From assembly GCA_018369015.1 (NCBI GenBank), contig JAGZDD010000202.1, positions 1 through 6,490 of the forward strand: a DNA stretch of 6,490 bases. Direction: 5' to 3'. The stretch comes from Clostridiales bacterium. Lineage in GTDB: Bacteria; Bacillota; Clostridia; Lachnospirales; Lachnospiraceae. Within the stretch, counting starts at the first letter, position 1. Each line of letters starts with the position of its first letter. Of this stretch, positions 5,259 to 6,490 are shown piece after piece. Under the pieces are notes generated by a model. The model had not been told where the DNA came from. It did no database searches and saw only the letters and a list, made by a program, of their open reading frames with translations. Both the position numbers and the translations under genes were made by a program.

Positions 5259-6490
5259 ATGAAACAAAAAAAGGTTTCTAAGTCCGTGTTTTTCCGGCTT
5301 TTTCTTGCCATTTTTCTTGTATTAATTCCAATTAATATCCTTTTGATTATTTACGCTCTTTTTATGTTTAATAACGTAAAAAACCAAACCTATGCAGAGC
5401 GGGAAAACGTACTTTCTATGTACGTTTCCTCCTTAGATACTGCGGCAGAGCAGATGACGACAGCGCTTTACCGGCTCTCCTCTGAGTATGATATGCTCCT
5501 TTTAATGCAGTCCGACGCAAAAAACAGTTCAGATACTATTGAGTGGTACGGTGCCAGGACGCGTTTGCAAAACACTTACCGTCAGTGGCTTTGGGATTAC
5601 CCTTTGATGAATGGTGTATTTTCGTATTATGATTATGGTGAAGCTGGAGAGAATACATGGGCGATCCGGTCAGCAACGCCCAATGAGCTGCCGGATATTA
5701 ATACAAGGATGATAGACGCATTGGAAGGGGAGATTGCCAAGGCAAAGGCTGCCGGAGAAATATATAAGGGGTGTCCATGGCAGCTTTTGACACTGGAATC
5801 CGAAAATTATTTTATCCGTATATGGAAAAGTAATAACTGCTACTATGGCTGCTGGATCGATTTAGATGATGTTCTCAGAAGCTGGACCGTGGATCGGGCT
5901 AATGCGCCGGAGCTGATGTTTTCGGACGCTGCGGGCACTGTCATTTCCGGGGAAAGGCAGACTTTAGATGGCAAAGACTATATTGCGGTTTCGTCAAGTG
6001 TTACGGGATTGTCTTTAATAAGCCTGGTTAGCGATCAGGCATTTTTAAATTCCATGCCCAAAATTGTTGTTATTTTCCTCGTGCTGGCCTTTCTTGCGCT
6101 GGCAGCGATTCCGGTGCTGGCTCTTGTGACACGGAAATATATATTAAAGCCGGTAAGCCAGCTTTTAAAAGCTATGGACAAGGTGCGGCTCGGCGATTTG
6201 GATTATCAGATTCCGGATTCCGGCATCAGCGGGGAATTTGCAATTTTAGATGAGAGCTTTAATACAATGATCCAGCAGCTGCGTGATACAAAAATAGCAG
6301 CTTATGAAAGCGAAGCAGAGCGCCAGAGAATCTTGATGCGCTATTTGAGCCAGCAGATACAGCCTCATTTTGTACTGAACACACTCAATATTTTGTACAG
6401 CTATGAACCGGAGGAATATCCCTTAATACAGAAAATGATTTTGTGTCTGTCAAAATATTTTCGATATATTGTCAAAGTCCATTCTGACTT
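5259..6490 (+). CDS. YesM/LytS-type sensor histidine kinase (3' partial)
   Basis: The frame is open for 410 codons from ATG 5259 to the window edge, with no stop. The start is supported by GGGGAGG (5243-5249) with 9-nt spacing. Domains in order: a membrane helix at about 11-37, an extracytoplasmic sensor region at about 38-266 (helical at first, then a beta-rich cache-like part ending near GLSLISLVSDQAFL), a second membrane helix at about 268-291, and a HAMP domain at about 292-345 (YILKPVSQLLKAM...GEFAILDESFNTM). The start of the His_kinase (PF06580) domain follows, with phospho-acceptor His370 in QQIQPHFVLNTLN. The ATPase domain lies beyond the window. These kinases usually pair with an AraC-type YesN response regulator and often control carbohydrate uptake genes; the partner should lie just to the right. 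The gene is transcribed away from the KdpD-like kinase. Confidence 0.93.
   Translation, partial: MKQKKVSKSVFFRLFLAIFLVLIPINILLIIYALFMFNNVKNQTYAERENVLSMYVSSLDTAAEQMTTALYRLSSEYDMLLLMQSDAKNSSDTIEWYGARTRLQNTYRQWLWDYPLMNGVFSYYDYGEAGENTWAIRSATPNELPDINTRMIDALEGEIAKAKAAGEIYKGCPWQLLTLESENYFIRIWKSNNCYYGCWIDLDDVLRSWTVDRANAPELMFSDAAGTVISGERQTLDGKDYIAVSSSVTGLSLISLVSDQAFLNSMPKIVVIFLVLAFLALAAIPVLALVTRKYILKPVSQLLKAMDKVRLGDLDYQIPDSGISGEFAILDESFNTMIQQLRDTKIAAYESEAERQRILMRYLSQQIQPHFVLNTLNILYSYEPEEYPLIQKMILCLSKYFRYIVKVHSD

Noticed and set aside
1..6490. CRISPR array, tRNA, rRNA, insertion sequence or attachment site
   Set aside because: No regularly spaced repeats with spacers, no cloverleaf, and no transposase or integrase gene were seen on either strand.

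Overview
The window looks like chromosomal DNA of a low-to-mid GC Gram-positive anaerobe, most likely a clostridial Firmicute of the Lachnospiraceae type. This rests on strong AGGAGG-type ribosome binding sites, the codon use, and the gene families present: a PadR/DUF1700/DUF4097 trio, a short KdpD-like kinase and a YesM-type kinase. The organism is an inference from gene content; there is no rRNA or other phylogenetic marker here.

Layout. (a) 1-68 holds the tail of an unidentified plus-strand gene. (b) 127-2087 is a tight plus-strand operon: a PadR-family repressor, a DUF1700/HAAS multi-pass membrane protein and a membrane-anchored DUF4097 beta-solenoid protein. Each gene overlaps the next by 14 nt. 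This is a recognised Firmicute module that probably senses or answers cell-envelope conditions. (c) 2088-2307 separates two convergent transcription units. Its main content is a 60-nt, perfectly registered palindrome at 2181-2240 that probably serves as a bidirectional terminator. (d) 2308-5065 is a minus-strand unit, read right to left. It encodes a DUF4118-type (KdpD-like) sensor kinase without the usual KdpD N-terminal domains, a KdpE/OmpR-type response regulator overlapping it by 14 nt, then a 138-nt gap and a small TPR protein. (e) 5066-5258 is a divergent promoter region. (f) 5259-6490 is a plus-strand YesM/LytS-type sensor kinase cut by the window end just after its phosphorylation motif.

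How the parts may work together. The 138-nt gap in front of the TPR gene holds four TGTGAGA half-sites (TCTCACA in the direction of transcription), in two pairs with 11-bp repeat spacing. The promoter-proximal site overlaps the -35 of a good extended -10 promoter. This is the usual architecture of OmpR/PhoB-family activator sites, so the TPR gene is probably a direct target of the response regulator encoded just upstream. No such repeats are visible in front of the kinase gene. No potassium transporter gene lies in the window, so a Kdp-like role cannot be assumed.

No mobile element, CRISPR array, tRNA or rRNA was seen. The most unusual items are the repeat operator and its TPR target, the structured palindrome, and the regular 19-residue periodicity of the DUF4097 protein.
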